From assembly GCF_028737195.1 (NCBI RefSeq), contig NZ_JAQZAJ010000001.1, forward strand, positions 434,001-498,000: a stretch of 64,000 nt of DNA, given 5' to 3'. Source of the DNA: Pseudovibrio exalbescens. GTDB taxonomy: Bacteria > Pseudomonadota > Alphaproteobacteria > Rhizobiales > Stappiaceae. Below the pieces are notes generated by a model. That model worked only from the letters and a program-made list of their open reading frames with translations, ran no database searches and was not told the DNA's origin. Made by a program: the position numbers and the translations under genes. This document shows, in pieces, positions 19,178 to 29,293 of the stretch (within the stretch, counting starts at the first letter, position 1; each line of letters opens with the position of its first letter).

Positions 19178-19611
19178 CTGAACAACGCCTTCTCGACGTC
19201 GGGGACGGCTATCATATCGACAAGGACGACATTCACCTGGATTTCATTCGCGCATCAGGACCAGGCGGTCAGAACGTCAACAAGGTGTCATCGGCAGTGC
19301 AATTGCGCTTTGACCTTGCTGGCAACACAAGCTTGAAAGAAGGCCACAAGGCAAGATTGGCGCGTGCTGCGGGCAGTCGTCTCACAAATTCGGGTGAAAT
19401 TGTCCTCACAGCAGATCGGTTTCGGACACAGGAGCGAAACCGTGAAGATGCTTTTGAGCGGTTGTTTGCACTCATCCGGCAGGCAGGTTACGTGCCTAAA
19501 GTACGCAAGGCAACTCGACCGACGCTTGCCTCCAAGAAGAGGCGCCTGGAAGGCAAGAAACAACGATCTTCCACGAAAAAAATGAGAAGCCGGAAAACCA
19601 TTGAGTACTAG
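19174..19611 (+). CDS. arfB: Alternative ribosome-rescue factor ArfB (YaeJ)
   Basis: Stop-codon-independent peptidyl-tRNA hydrolase that frees ribosomes stalled at the end of broken mRNAs. 145 residues with catalytic GGQ at 31-33 in GPGGQNVNKVSSAVQLRF and a long basic C-terminal tail (KKRRLEGKKQRSSTKKMRSRK) that in the family enters the empty mRNA channel. It lacks the codon-recognition domain of true release factors. Its start overlaps the stop of the RutR-like gene by four bases. Confidence 0.95.
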   Translation: MTEQRLLDVGDGYHIDKDDIHLDFIRASGPGGQNVNKVSSAVQLRFDLAGNTSLKEGHKARLARAAGSRLTNSGEIVLTADRFRTQERNREDAFERLFALIRQAGYVPKVRKATRPTLASKKRRLEGKKQRSSTKKMRSRKTIEY

Positions 19612-19732
19612 ATGTAGTCAATCCTGTTCATTCTACGGCTGATGCACATTTCCCACTCCACTTAAGATGAGGCTCTAAGGGCCATAGGAGCTTTCGGCAG
19701 AAAGGCTCGGGTTAGGGGAGTGTTGCAGCCAC

Positions 19733-20365
19733 ATGCCTTTGCGCGAAGATCCATACTATGCTGCGGAGGTTCTGTATCGAAGCCGCTTTTCACTTATTTT
19801 GATCAGGCCGGCAGAAGAACATCGGCTTGGCGCTCTGTCCAGATGGCTGGGAAGACAGCCCGCATCAGCAGTGCTTTGTCAGTTTGAGGCTGTGTCGGAC
19901 GAATGCCGCAAAGACTTTATACTGGGTCCGTCCGTTGCAATTGAAAGTCATGTGTTTGATGAGCGCCGAAGCCGGATTCCTATCAAGAGACTGGCCCGTC
20001 ATATCAAGCGTACGGGAGCTTCTGCACTGGCCGTTCTTGTGCCGGTTTCAGAGCGGACTTTAGACCGAAGCCTTGAGCTTTACGAAGATCTCACTTCGCT
20101 TGGTATTCCCTGCTGTTTGAACCTCAGGGGTGGTTTGGCGCGAGTTGGTCAGGTGCTCAGGAGTGGTAAGGCAGGAAGATCGCTAACGTGCTTGCGCGGA
20201 GTGCCCACACCTGCATTGCTTGGCGAGATTTTGGAGGATGCTCACTGCGGAACGCTTGGCCCAATCTACCCAAGCACACTGTCGCGTTTGAATGGGAACA
20301 CTTCAACGCCAAAGCAGGGCCTGCTCGCAACGGTGTGCAGCGGTCCTGAGCTCAAAGGAGTTTGA
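19733..20365 (+). CDS. Hypothetical protein, 210 residues
   Basis: I do not recognise a family. The frame is intact for 210 residues with no signal peptide or membrane segment. Visible features are alternating beta/alpha patterns (SRFSLILIRPAEEH, ALAVLVPVSERTLDRS), six or seven cysteines without a metal-site spacing, and an arginine-rich composition. The start (ATG after GCAGCCAC) has a poor ribosome site, so the true start may differ. It lies between arfB and the convergent aroQ. Codon use resembles the neighbours. It could be a lineage-restricted gene. Confidence 0.55.
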   Translation: MPLREDPYYAAEVLYRSRFSLILIRPAEEHRLGALSRWLGRQPASAVLCQFEAVSDECRKDFILGPSVAIESHVFDERRSRIPIKRLARHIKRTGASALAVLVPVSERTLDRSLELYEDLTSLGIPCCLNLRGGLARVGQVLRSGKAGRSLTCLRGVPTPALLGEILEDAHCGTLGPIYPSTLSRLNGNTSTPKQGLLATVCSGPELKGV

Positions 20366-20478
20366 GCGTCTCGAAGCAAATCTTATTGTTTGCATCAGGC
20401 AAGCCGTCGCGGCTCCAGCTATGTGCAGAAAGAAAAGGACAGTTGCTGTCCAGTGTCTCTTCATTGGCAGGCAGGGGA

Positions 20479-20919
20479 TCAATCAGCCAATAAGGGCGCT
20501 ACTGCATCGATTGCGAGTATGTAACCGTGCGGGCCCAAGCCGCAGATCATGCCTACAGCCTGTTTCGAAACGTAGGATGTGTGCCGAAACTCTTCACGCT
20601 GGTGAATGTTTGAGAGATGCACCTCAATGACAGGGCGTTCAACGCTGGCAATTGCGTCCATTATTGCAATCGAAGTATGCGTATAGGCACCCGCATTCAG
20701 CACAATACCTGTGTTTGTTGCACGGGTCTCGTGAATCCAGTCGATGAGCTGACCTTCGTGATTTGATTGCTTACACTCTACGTCGAGGCCCAAAGAGGCC
20801 CCGTGCTTGTGGCAGGCCTGTTCCAGTTCCGGCAGCGTGGTCTTGCCATACACTTCAGGTTGGCGCAGGCCGAGCAGGTTCAGATTTGGGCCGTTCAGGA
20901 CCAGCACTTTCTTCGACAT
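20479..20919 (-). CDS. aroQ: Type II 3-dehydroquinate dehydratase
   Basis: Third enzyme of the shikimate pathway, a flavodoxin-like dodecamer. 146 residues: LVLNGPNLNLLGLRQPEVYG at the N-terminus (with the catalytic Tyr), CKQSNHEGQLIDWIH, LNAGAYTHTSIAI, and VEVHLSNIH-type EVHLSNIHQREEFRHTSY with the catalytic His. In many alphaproteobacteria aroQ is followed by accB-accC for acetyl-CoA carboxylase; here the downstream neighbour is an unrelated convergent gene, so that linkage is broken. Confidence 0.96.
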   Translation of the reverse strand: MSKKVLVLNGPNLNLLGLRQPEVYGKTTLPELEQACHKHGASLGLDVECKQSNHEGQLIDWIHETRATNTGIVLNAGAYTHTSIAIMDAIASVERPVIEVHLSNIHQREEFRHTSYVSKQAVGMICGLGPHGYILAIDAVAPLLAD

Positions 20920-21024
20920 TTTCGATGGACCGCTTGCGTTTTAAGATGTTTTGACAGAACAGCATTTGCTCCTAAGAGTTCTACACTGCCGACCATCTGG
21001 TTAAAAGAGTGTTTTGCAGCTGGT

Positions 21025-21618
21025 TTATGCCAACTTTGCACCAAGTGTTGTTGTAATTTCATCCTCCACGATTTCAAGAGCGGTCTCTCGCGTGAGGTTT
21101 GTCTGGGGCATTGAGGAGACGTCCATGATGGTGAAGCACGCACTGATGAGCTTCCATGCCGCTTTATCCGGTTCCATCCGTCGTTCGAACTCTCCAGTCT
21201 CGATGCCCCGACGTATGACTGAGGCAACAGCTTTCTGCGTGTCGTTGTTCACCTGCGCAAAGACCTCTGCCATCTCCGGTGAGCGCTGTGCCTCATCTGC
21301 GGCGGACATCCAGATGCGTATCTCAAGTTCTTCACCGTGCTCCGGATAGCTGGCCAACAGCTTTCTGATGGCAGCCTTTGGTGTCAATTCCTCTGCCTCT
21401 GCCACCAGCTTATTGAAGCCTTTTTCGTTGGAGTATTGAAAGGCGGCGCATTTTAGTTCAGTGAGTGATGAGAAGTGGTGGTGCAGGAGACCGGTCGCCG
21501 CACCTAATTCCTTGGCTATGGCCCTAGCTGTAAGGCCAGCAAAGCCGTTTTCTCCCGCCAGTTTTATCGTCGCTTCAAGGATTGCGCGGCGGCGTTCCTC
21601 TTTCGGCATGTAGGACAT
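21025..21618 (-). CDS. TetR/BetI-type transcriptional regulator
   Basis: TetR-family protein of about 197 residues from the ATG at 21618 (MSYMPKEERRR); the frame is open 16 codons further but that stretch looks non-coding. The helix-turn-helix is ARAIAKELGAATGLLHHHF, and the C-terminal part (EIRIWMSAADEAQRSPEM, FTIMDVSSMP) fits the BetI-like ligand-binding domain. It is divergent from a MATE exporter with a perfect palindrome between them, the standard arrangement of a repressor controlling itself and an efflux pump. The inducer is unknown. Confidence 0.88.
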   Translation of the reverse strand: MSYMPKEERRRAILEATIKLAGENGFAGLTARAIAKELGAATGLLHHHFSSLTELKCAAFQYSNEKGFNKLVAEAEELTPKAAIRKLLASYPEHGEELEIRIWMSAADEAQRSPEMAEVFAQVNNDTQKAVASVIRRGIETGEFERRMEPDKAAWKLISACFTIMDVSSMPQTNLTRETALEIVEDEITTTLGAKLA

Positions 21619-21672
21619 TTTATTTCCTGAACACTTGACCAATTTCAAATTTGAGCATATGTCCAAGTTGTC

Positions 21673-21688
21673 TTGAACATCTGTTCAA
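21673..21688. promoter_or_regulatory. Perfect palindrome, probable TetR operator
   Basis: TTGAACATCTGTTCAA is a perfect 7-bp inverted repeat with a 2-base spacer in the 149-base divergent region between the TetR gene and the MATE gene. A shorter palindrome (TCAAATTTGA) lies at 21645-21654, nearer the regulator start. Spacing and symmetry fit a TetR dimer; binding is inferred. Confidence 0.6.
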
Positions 21689-21767
21689 AACACTAGGTCA
21701 TAGAACCAAGTCAGGTCAATTCTTAAGAGCCGAGTGACCCAGTTCCGCACAGCTGGAGAGCGAAAAC

Positions 21768-23126
21768 ATGTCGAATAATGCAAAAATAACAACCGCCGAA
21801 CCGTTTGGCTTGTTCGCGCGATTTGCCGTTCCAGCCATCCTGGGCCTGATCGCTGTCCAATCTGCCTTCATGGTTGATGGCATTTTTGTCGGGAACTATG
21901 TTGGGCCAATCGCACTGGCTGCCATCAATCTCATGTTGCCTTTTTTCGCGTTGTTCATGGGCGTGACCATCATGCTCGTGGTAGGGGCAGCTGTTATCTG
22001 TGGCAAGTTCTTAGGGGAACGGAAGACAGGGGATGCGGCTCAGGTTTTTACAAAAGCGTTTATCTCTGTTCAGGCATTCGCGTTTCTGTTTATGGTGCTG
22101 TGCTTTTTTGGCGCGAACACGTTAGCAGGGCTGCTGGGTGCCGATGGAGACGTTTCCAGCCTTGTGGTTTCCTATATCCGGGTTGTCGCGCTGTTCCTGC
22201 CGTTGTTTGCGGCCTCCATGGCTCTTTGCATCTTTGTTCGGGTTGACGGCCGTCCCGGGTTTGCACTCGGGGCTATGTTGAGCGGCGCTGCGCTCAACGT
22301 TGTTCTTGATGCTCTTCTGATTGCCTGGCTTGATATGGGAATAGTTGGGGCGGCTTTGGCAACCGGTATCGCGCAGGTTTTGGCTACCGCGATCTTGGCA
22401 ACGCATTTGCTGCGCAAACAGTCCCTGCTCAGATTTGTTAAACCGAAGGGGTCTTGGCGCGTTATCGGGCGGGCTGCGTTCAACGGACTGTCCGAGTTTG
22501 TTAACGAGAGTTCTGCTGGCGTCGTAGCCTTTGTGTTCAACTGGATCTTGATGCTGGAGTATGGTGCAGAGGGCGTCGCAGCCTTTACAATTGTAAACTA
22601 CATCCTGTTTCTAGGGATCATGGTGTTCTACGGGGTCAGTGAAGCGCTGGGTCCCTTGGTGAGCATCAATTATGGAGCACGGTTGCCCGAACGCATTCTG
22701 ACATTCCTTGGCTTTGGTGTTGCCACCAATGTCTTGGCGGGTCTTTGCATTATTGTGCTTCTTCTGAGTGTTCCTGAGGTCCTGGTTGGCGTTTTCTTGA
22801 GGGATGGCAGCACGCAGACACTTGACCTGACGCTCGGCTTCATTGCCGTAGTCTGGCCGGTTTTTTTGTTCAACGGCATAAACATCGCGCTTTCTGGTTA
22901 CTTCACCGGTATGCAGTGCGCGGGCCAATCTGCTGTGGTTGCTGCGCTCAGGGCGCTGGTGCTACCCGTGCCGCTGATCTTCATTGCAGCGTACTATTGG
23001 GGCCCCACAGGTGCGTTTGTTGCGCTACCTCTGGCTGAGGCCATGACCTTGGGAATTGCTTTGTTGATGCTTTGGTCCAAGTTGCCCAAGCGGCTTGTCG
23101 GCTCTGTTGCCCCAGCGGCTGCCTAG
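21768..23126 (+). CDS. MATE-family efflux transporter
   Basis: 452-residue inner-membrane protein with about twelve hydrophobic helices in two repeats, each beginning with the MATE pattern (VPAILGLIAVQSAFMVDGIF near residue 20 and the matching region near residue 240). MATE proteins export drugs or metabolites using sodium or proton gradients; the substrate cannot be read from sequence. Similarity seems closest to the MepA/NorM-like bacterial branch. It is divergent from a TetR regulator, so it is probably induced by its own substrate. An AGAGCGAAAAC precedes the ATG. Confidence 0.92.
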   Translation: MSNNAKITTAEPFGLFARFAVPAILGLIAVQSAFMVDGIFVGNYVGPIALAAINLMLPFFALFMGVTIMLVVGAAVICGKFLGERKTGDAAQVFTKAFISVQAFAFLFMVLCFFGANTLAGLLGADGDVSSLVVSYIRVVALFLPLFAASMALCIFVRVDGRPGFALGAMLSGAALNVVLDALLIAWLDMGIVGAALATGIAQVLATAILATHLLRKQSLLRFVKPKGSWRVIGRAAFNGLSEFVNESSAGVVAFVFNWILMLEYGAEGVAAFTIVNYILFLGIMVFYGVSEALGPLVSINYGARLPERILTFLGFGVATNVLAGLCIIVLLLSVPEVLVGVFLRDGSTQTLDLTLGFIAVVWPVFLFNGINIALSGYFTGMQCAGQSAVVAALRALVLPVPLIFIAAYYWGPTGAFVALPLAEAMTLGIALLMLWSKLPKRLVGSVAPAAA

Positions 23127-23294
23127 TGAATAGAAGAGGTAGTGGCTTACCGTTGAGCTTAACGCCGAAGCACTTGATGATTTCTCTGGCGGCAAAATTG
23201 CCGAAAAGAATAATTGCCTTGTTGTCTAAGTGAAAATGCGGCCTTATCTGCTGTGAAATATTATCACAAGTTGAAGTCGTGGAACCACCGACAA

Positions 23295-24632
23295 ATGAGC
23301 CACATTTTCCCTCGACATACCGCCATGCAACTGCCACGTGCCGTGAAGGGTGACGGGTGTTACATCATCGACCAGAACGGCAAACGTTATCTGGATGCAT
23401 CGGGTGGAGCTGCCGTCTCCTGCCTTGGTCACTCCAACGAAGCGGTTCGCGACGCCATAAAAGCACAGGTAGACCGGATCGCCTTTGCTCATACAGGTTT
23501 CTTTACCAGTGAGCCTGCAGAAGAACTGGCAGATCTGCTTGCTTCCAAAGCACCAGAAAACCTTGATAGGGTATACTTGGTTTCTGGTGGGTCAGAGGCT
23601 ACGGAGGCCGCGATCAAGCTGGCGCGCCAGTATCATGTTGAAAAGGGTGATGTGAGGCGTAGCCGGATTATTGCTCGTCTTCAAAGCTATCACGGCAATA
23701 CTCTCGGCTCGTTGGCAGCAGGGGGCAACATGTGGCGGCGTGAGCCGTTTGAGCCGCTGCTGGTCGACATGTCCCATATCGATCCTTGCTACGCGTATCG
23801 TCACAAGCGCGACGACGAATCCATTGAAGACTACGGCATGCGTGCTGCCAATGCGCTTGAAGAGGAGATTTTGCGGGTAGGACCGGAAACGGTAGCCGCA
23901 TTTATTGCAGAGCCTGTTGTTGGCGCAACCATGGGCGCTGTTCCGCCCGTGCCGGGATATCTTCGCCGCATCCGCGAAATCTGTGACACCTATGGTGTCC
24001 TGCTGATCCTCGATGAGGTTATGTGTGGCATGGGCCGAACGGGTTATCTTTTTGCCTGTGAGGCGGATAAGGTTACGCCAGACATCCTGTGCATGGCCAA
24101 GGGGCTGGGGGCTGGGTATCAGCCGATCGGCGCGATGATGTGCTCATCTGAGATCTATAGTGCCATTGAAAATGGTTCAGGGTTCTTCCAACATGGCCAT
24201 ACCTATGTTGGCCACCCGACGGCCGCAGCTGCCGCGTTGGCAGTCTTCAAGCAGTTGAGTGCGGCCGAAACCATGCCTGCGGTAAACATAGCCAGTCAGA
24301 AGCTGTTTGCTGCTTTGCGCGCGCGCTTTGGTGACCACCCACATATTGGCGATATTCGGGGGCGGGGCTTGTTCATTGGTCTGGAGCTGGTATGGAACCG
24401 GGAAACCAAAGAACCGTTCGTACCTGCCTTGAAGCTCAATGCGCGGGTTAAGAAACATGCCTTTGCCAATGGTCTTGTTTGCTATCCCATGGGAGGGACC
24501 ATCGATGGCAAGCACGGTGACCACATTCTGTTGGCGCCTCCGTTCATCATTGAAGATCAGCAGATTGAAGAGATCATGGACCGGCTTGATGTTGCTTTGA
24601 AGGTCAGTCTTGAAGAAGCAGGCATGCCATGA
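23295..24632 (+). CDS. Class III PLP-dependent aminotransferase
   Basis: Fold-type I aminotransferase (omega-aminotransferase group), 445 residues from the ATG at 23295. It shows the substrate-domain pattern YLVSGGSEATEAAIKLARQY, LQSYHGNTLGSLA, LILDEVMCGMGRTG with the PLP aspartate, and the Schiff-base lysine Lys269 in CMAKGLGAGYQPIGAMM. The class acts on amino groups distal or beta to the carboxylate. The frame is open upstream to 23214 but that part looks like leader. Its end overlaps the following BKACE gene by four bases, so the two proteins probably act in one pathway, with the transaminase yielding a beta-keto acid. The substrate is unproven. Confidence 0.9.
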   Translation: MSHIFPRHTAMQLPRAVKGDGCYIIDQNGKRYLDASGGAAVSCLGHSNEAVRDAIKAQVDRIAFAHTGFFTSEPAEELADLLASKAPENLDRVYLVSGGSEATEAAIKLARQYHVEKGDVRRSRIIARLQSYHGNTLGSLAAGGNMWRREPFEPLLVDMSHIDPCYAYRHKRDDESIEDYGMRAANALEEEILRVGPETVAAFIAEPVVGATMGAVPPVPGYLRRIREICDTYGVLLILDEVMCGMGRTGYLFACEADKVTPDILCMAKGLGAGYQPIGAMMCSSEIYSAIENGSGFFQHGHTYVGHPTAAAAALAVFKQLSAAETMPAVNIASQKLFAALRARFGDHPHIGDIRGRGLFIGLELVWNRETKEPFVPALKLNARVKKHAFANGLVCYPMGGTIDGKHGDHILLAPPFIIEDQQIEEIMDRLDVALKVSLEEAGMP

Positions 24633-25456
24633 GCAATGTTCGGCTGATCATGTGTGCGCCGAACGGAGCTCGGCGAACCAAAGAGGACCATCCTGCAATC
24701 CCGATTGATATTGCCGAGAGTATTGCTGCTTCTCAAGAAGCCGTAGCAGCCGGGGCGCAGGCAATTCATCTGCACGTGCGTGATGAGGAAGGGCGGCACA
24801 CCCTTGATGGCGCGCGCTATGCAGAGCTGCTTCAGGAGTTCAAGCTTCAACTGCCAGACGCCGTCTGTCAGATCACAACGGAAGCGGCTGGCGTGTTTTC
24901 GCCGCAGCAACAGGCTGCGGCAGTAGAACAGGCGATGCCGGAAGCTGTTTCGGTGGCCCTATCGGAAATGGCCAGTGACCCTGCAGTTGCTGCGAGGTTT
25001 TACGGCTTCGCACGAGAGGCCGGTATCGCGCTTCAACACATCCTTTATAGCCCGGCGGATCTTCAGTCCTTGTTGCGGCTTCAACAAGAAAACATCGTTC
25101 CAAGTGGCTTTGGAACCTGCCTATTCGTGTTGGGACGCTATTCAACCGGGCAGCAAAGCAGGCCTCCAGACTTGCTTTCTTTCTTTCATGCGAAAAAAGA
25201 GGGTGGCCAGACTGAGTGGTCAAAACCTTTTATGCTCTGTGCCTTTGGTCAAGCAGAAACAGCTTGTTTAGCGGCGTCTTTCACTATGGGCGGAAATGCT
25301 CGTGTGGGGTTTGAAAACAGCTTGTGGCATGCGGATGGGCGCATTGCCAAGAACAATGCGGAGCGCGTTGCCGCTGTTGCCGACATTCGTCAAAAGCTGG
25401 GGTTTTCGGCCCCCAAAGACAGAGAGCAAGTGCTGTCCATGCTGGGCAAGGACTAG
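24629..25456 (+). CDS. Beta-keto acid cleavage enzyme (BKACE/Kce, DUF849 family)
   Basis: 275-residue TIM-barrel protein of the BKACE family, which condenses a beta-keto acid with acetyl-CoA and splits it into acetoacetate and an acyl-CoA; the founding member acts on 3-keto-5-aminohexanoate in lysine fermentation. The zinc-ligand motif AIHLHVRDEEGRHTLDG (His47, His49), QITTEAAG near residue 80 and the C-terminal GGNARVGFENSLW are visible. Lysine-fermentation partners (aminomutases, kdd, kal/kat) are absent, so another substrate is likely. Overlap with the aminotransferase gene (ATGA) indicates a two-enzyme module. Confidence 0.9.
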   Translation: MSNVRLIMCAPNGARRTKEDHPAIPIDIAESIAASQEAVAAGAQAIHLHVRDEEGRHTLDGARYAELLQEFKLQLPDAVCQITTEAAGVFSPQQQAAAVEQAMPEAVSVALSEMASDPAVAARFYGFAREAGIALQHILYSPADLQSLLRLQQENIVPSGFGTCLFVLGRYSTGQQSRPPDLLSFFHAKKEGGQTEWSKPFMLCAFGQAETACLAASFTMGGNARVGFENSLWHADGRIAKNNAERVAAVADIRQKLGFSAPKDREQVLSMLGKD

Positions 25457-25466
25457 TGACCTAAAA

Positions 25467-25502
25467 TTAAAAAAAAGGCCGGTCTATCTTGGGTCCGGCC
25501 TT
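25467..25502. terminator. Bidirectional terminator between BKACE gene and pflA
   Basis: An 8-bp stem (AAGGCCGG with CCGGCCTT, 12-base loop). On the minus strand, the direction of pflBA, it is followed by a long T-rich tail; on the plus strand the tail is short (TTCTTG). It therefore mainly ends pflBA transcription. Confidence 0.8.
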
Positions 25503-25527
25503 CTTGAAACTCTATGTGGGAGCGTTC

Positions 25528-26262
25528 TTAGTGAACGTTCAAACCATATTTGCGGAAGGTGTCGCGGGCAGCTTCAGTTTGCTCATGGGAGGGTGCTTCC
25601 GTATCATTGAGTTGGTACTTCATGCCGAGTTCATCCCACTTGTTTTCACCCATCTTGTGGAATGGCAGTACGTCCACGCGGGTGACGTTACCAAGTTCTG
25701 AGACGAATTTCGCGATGCCCTCAATGTTCTCTTGGGCGTCCGTAAGACCTGGAACCAGAACAAAGCGGACCCAAACCTCTTTTTTCTCAGCAGCAAGGCG
25801 CTTTGCGAATTCAAGCGTCGGCTCGACCTCGACACCTGTTACGTGTTTATAGGTCGCAGGTACCCATGACTTGATGTCCAGAAGGAACAGATCGATCAGA
25901 TCCATCAGCTCCTCGTCCACCTTCTTGCCAAGATAGCCAGAGGTGTCGACCGCAGTGTGCACGCCCATTTGCTTGGCGCCCCACAACAAGGTCTTCAAGA
26001 ACTGAGGTTGGGCGAGGGGCTCTCCACCACTCACTGTCAATCCGCCGCCGCCGGTTTGGAAGTAGGTGCGATAGCTGGCTACATCCTTCAGAAGCTTATA
26101 GGCAGAGGTCTTTTCGCCCCGTTTCATTTTCATGGTGTCGGGGTTGTGACAGTACAGGCAGCGAAGTGGGCAGCCAGAGACGAACACGATGTACCGGAGA
26201 CCCGGTCCATCGACGCTACCGCCAGTTTCTACTGAGTGTACATAGCCTTCGATGTCTTCCAT
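25528..26262 (-). CDS. pflA: Pyruvate formate-lyase activating enzyme
   Basis: Radical-SAM glycyl-radical activase of 244 residues. The cluster motif Cys31-x3-Cys35-x2-Cys38 lies in SGCPLRCLYCHNPDT, followed by the SAM-binding GGGGLTVSGGEPLAQP. It abstracts a hydrogen from the C-terminal glycine of PflB. The length fits the short PflA class without an extra ferredoxin domain. It lies 98 bases downstream of pflB on the same strand, with a strong hairpin between them, and is followed by a terminator. Confidence 0.97.
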   Translation of the reverse strand: MEDIEGYVHSVETGGSVDGPGLRYIVFVSGCPLRCLYCHNPDTMKMKRGEKTSAYKLLKDVASYRTYFQTGGGGLTVSGGEPLAQPQFLKTLLWGAKQMGVHTAVDTSGYLGKKVDEELMDLIDLFLLDIKSWVPATYKHVTGVEVEPTLEFAKRLAAEKKEVWVRFVLVPGLTDAQENIEGIAKFVSELGNVTRVDVLPFHKMGENKWDELGMKYQLNDTEAPSHEQTEAARDTFRKYGLNVH

Positions 26263-26299
26263 GGGGATGCACCTTAGAACAAATGGGGCCGAATAAGAA

Positions 26300-26332
26300 C
26301 GGGGAGCGCGATGAAATTCACCGCGCTCCCCG
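26300..26332 (-). other. Strong intercistronic hairpin between pflB and pflA
   Basis: A perfect 11-bp GC-rich stem (CGGGGAGCGCG with CGCGCTCCCCG, 11-base loop) begins 28 bases after the pflB stop. The bases that follow on the minus strand (GTTCTTATTC) are not a clean T-tract, so it may act as a partial terminator or as a 3' stabiliser of pflB mRNA. Confidence 0.7.
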
Positions 26333-26360
26333 CTTTAGAGCACTTGGTGCTTTATTTTGA

Positions 26361-28652
<2,292 letters not shown>

Positions 28653-28783
28653 CTTATTTTCCCTCATTCTTGCAGTTCGGCGCGATCGACCACAAAACAC
28701 CCATCCTCGGATCTGTAGTGCAACGCCTTAGCTGCGTTCCAATGCTTGGTGACCCCAATTTACGCTTCTGCGGGGGCTGTAAC

Positions 28784-28797
28784 TTGATCTAGGTCAA
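28784..28797 (-). promoter_or_regulatory. FNR/Anr-type box upstream of pflB
   Basis: TTGATCTAGGTCAA (TTGACCTAGATCAA on the pflB strand) matches the FNR/FixK consensus TTGAT-N4-ATCAA at nine of ten positions. It lies 132 bases upstream of the pflB start, a suitable place for activation from about -41 if the leader is around 90 bases long. Oxygen-controlled expression of pflBA is inferred. Confidence 0.75.
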
Positions 28798-29223
28798 CAG
28801 TAAGCCGGGTAGCAGGGATGCGCGAAATGCAGACCATGTTCATGCAAAAGTATACCAACGCTGTGCTGTTTAATCTTATTCTAAAGTATGTAATCAATAA
28901 AAATGGCAGAATTCAGCCGAATTTATTTTTGTTGTTTGGATTTTTCTAAGTGTAATTACTGGAGTTAGAATGATTTGAAACTGTCATATATTAAAATTTG
29001 GCCAATTCTAATGTATACGATGCCACATTTAAACGGTTTTAGCTTAGGGGAATATGCGTAAATGGAAGATATGCAAATGAGTCGTATCTGCCATGCAAAA
29101 ACTGAAATATCTTGAATCGGGCCGTAAATGGACGCCAGGGGTGGAAAATAAGAGGTATGACTACGTAGGATTTGCCTAAACAGCGCGATTCAGATGCCTT
29201 ATCTCTAAGCCTTTCAGAGACCC
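28798..29223. other. AT-rich intergenic region, no gene recognised
   Basis: About 430 bases between the pflB promoter and the terminator of the aldo/keto reductase gene. It is distinctly AT-rich at 28850-29060. The longest open frames are short (for example 28 codons from an ATG near 29093) and none has a convincing ribosome site. Upstream pflB control elements may extend here; no RNA structure is recognised. Confidence 0.5.
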
Positions 29224-29257
29224 AAAAAAAAGCCAGCCCGCGTTCGGGCCAGCTTTA
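29224..29257 (-). terminator. Terminator of the aldo/keto reductase gene
   Basis: A GC-rich hairpin (AGCCAGCCCG and CGGGCCAGCT arms around CGTT, two mismatched positions) is followed on the minus strand by eight T. It lies 37 bases after the stop of the gene at 29294. Confidence 0.85.
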
Positions 29258-29293
29258 AAGAAGGCTTGTTCGTAAAGGCGATCAGACTAGAAC

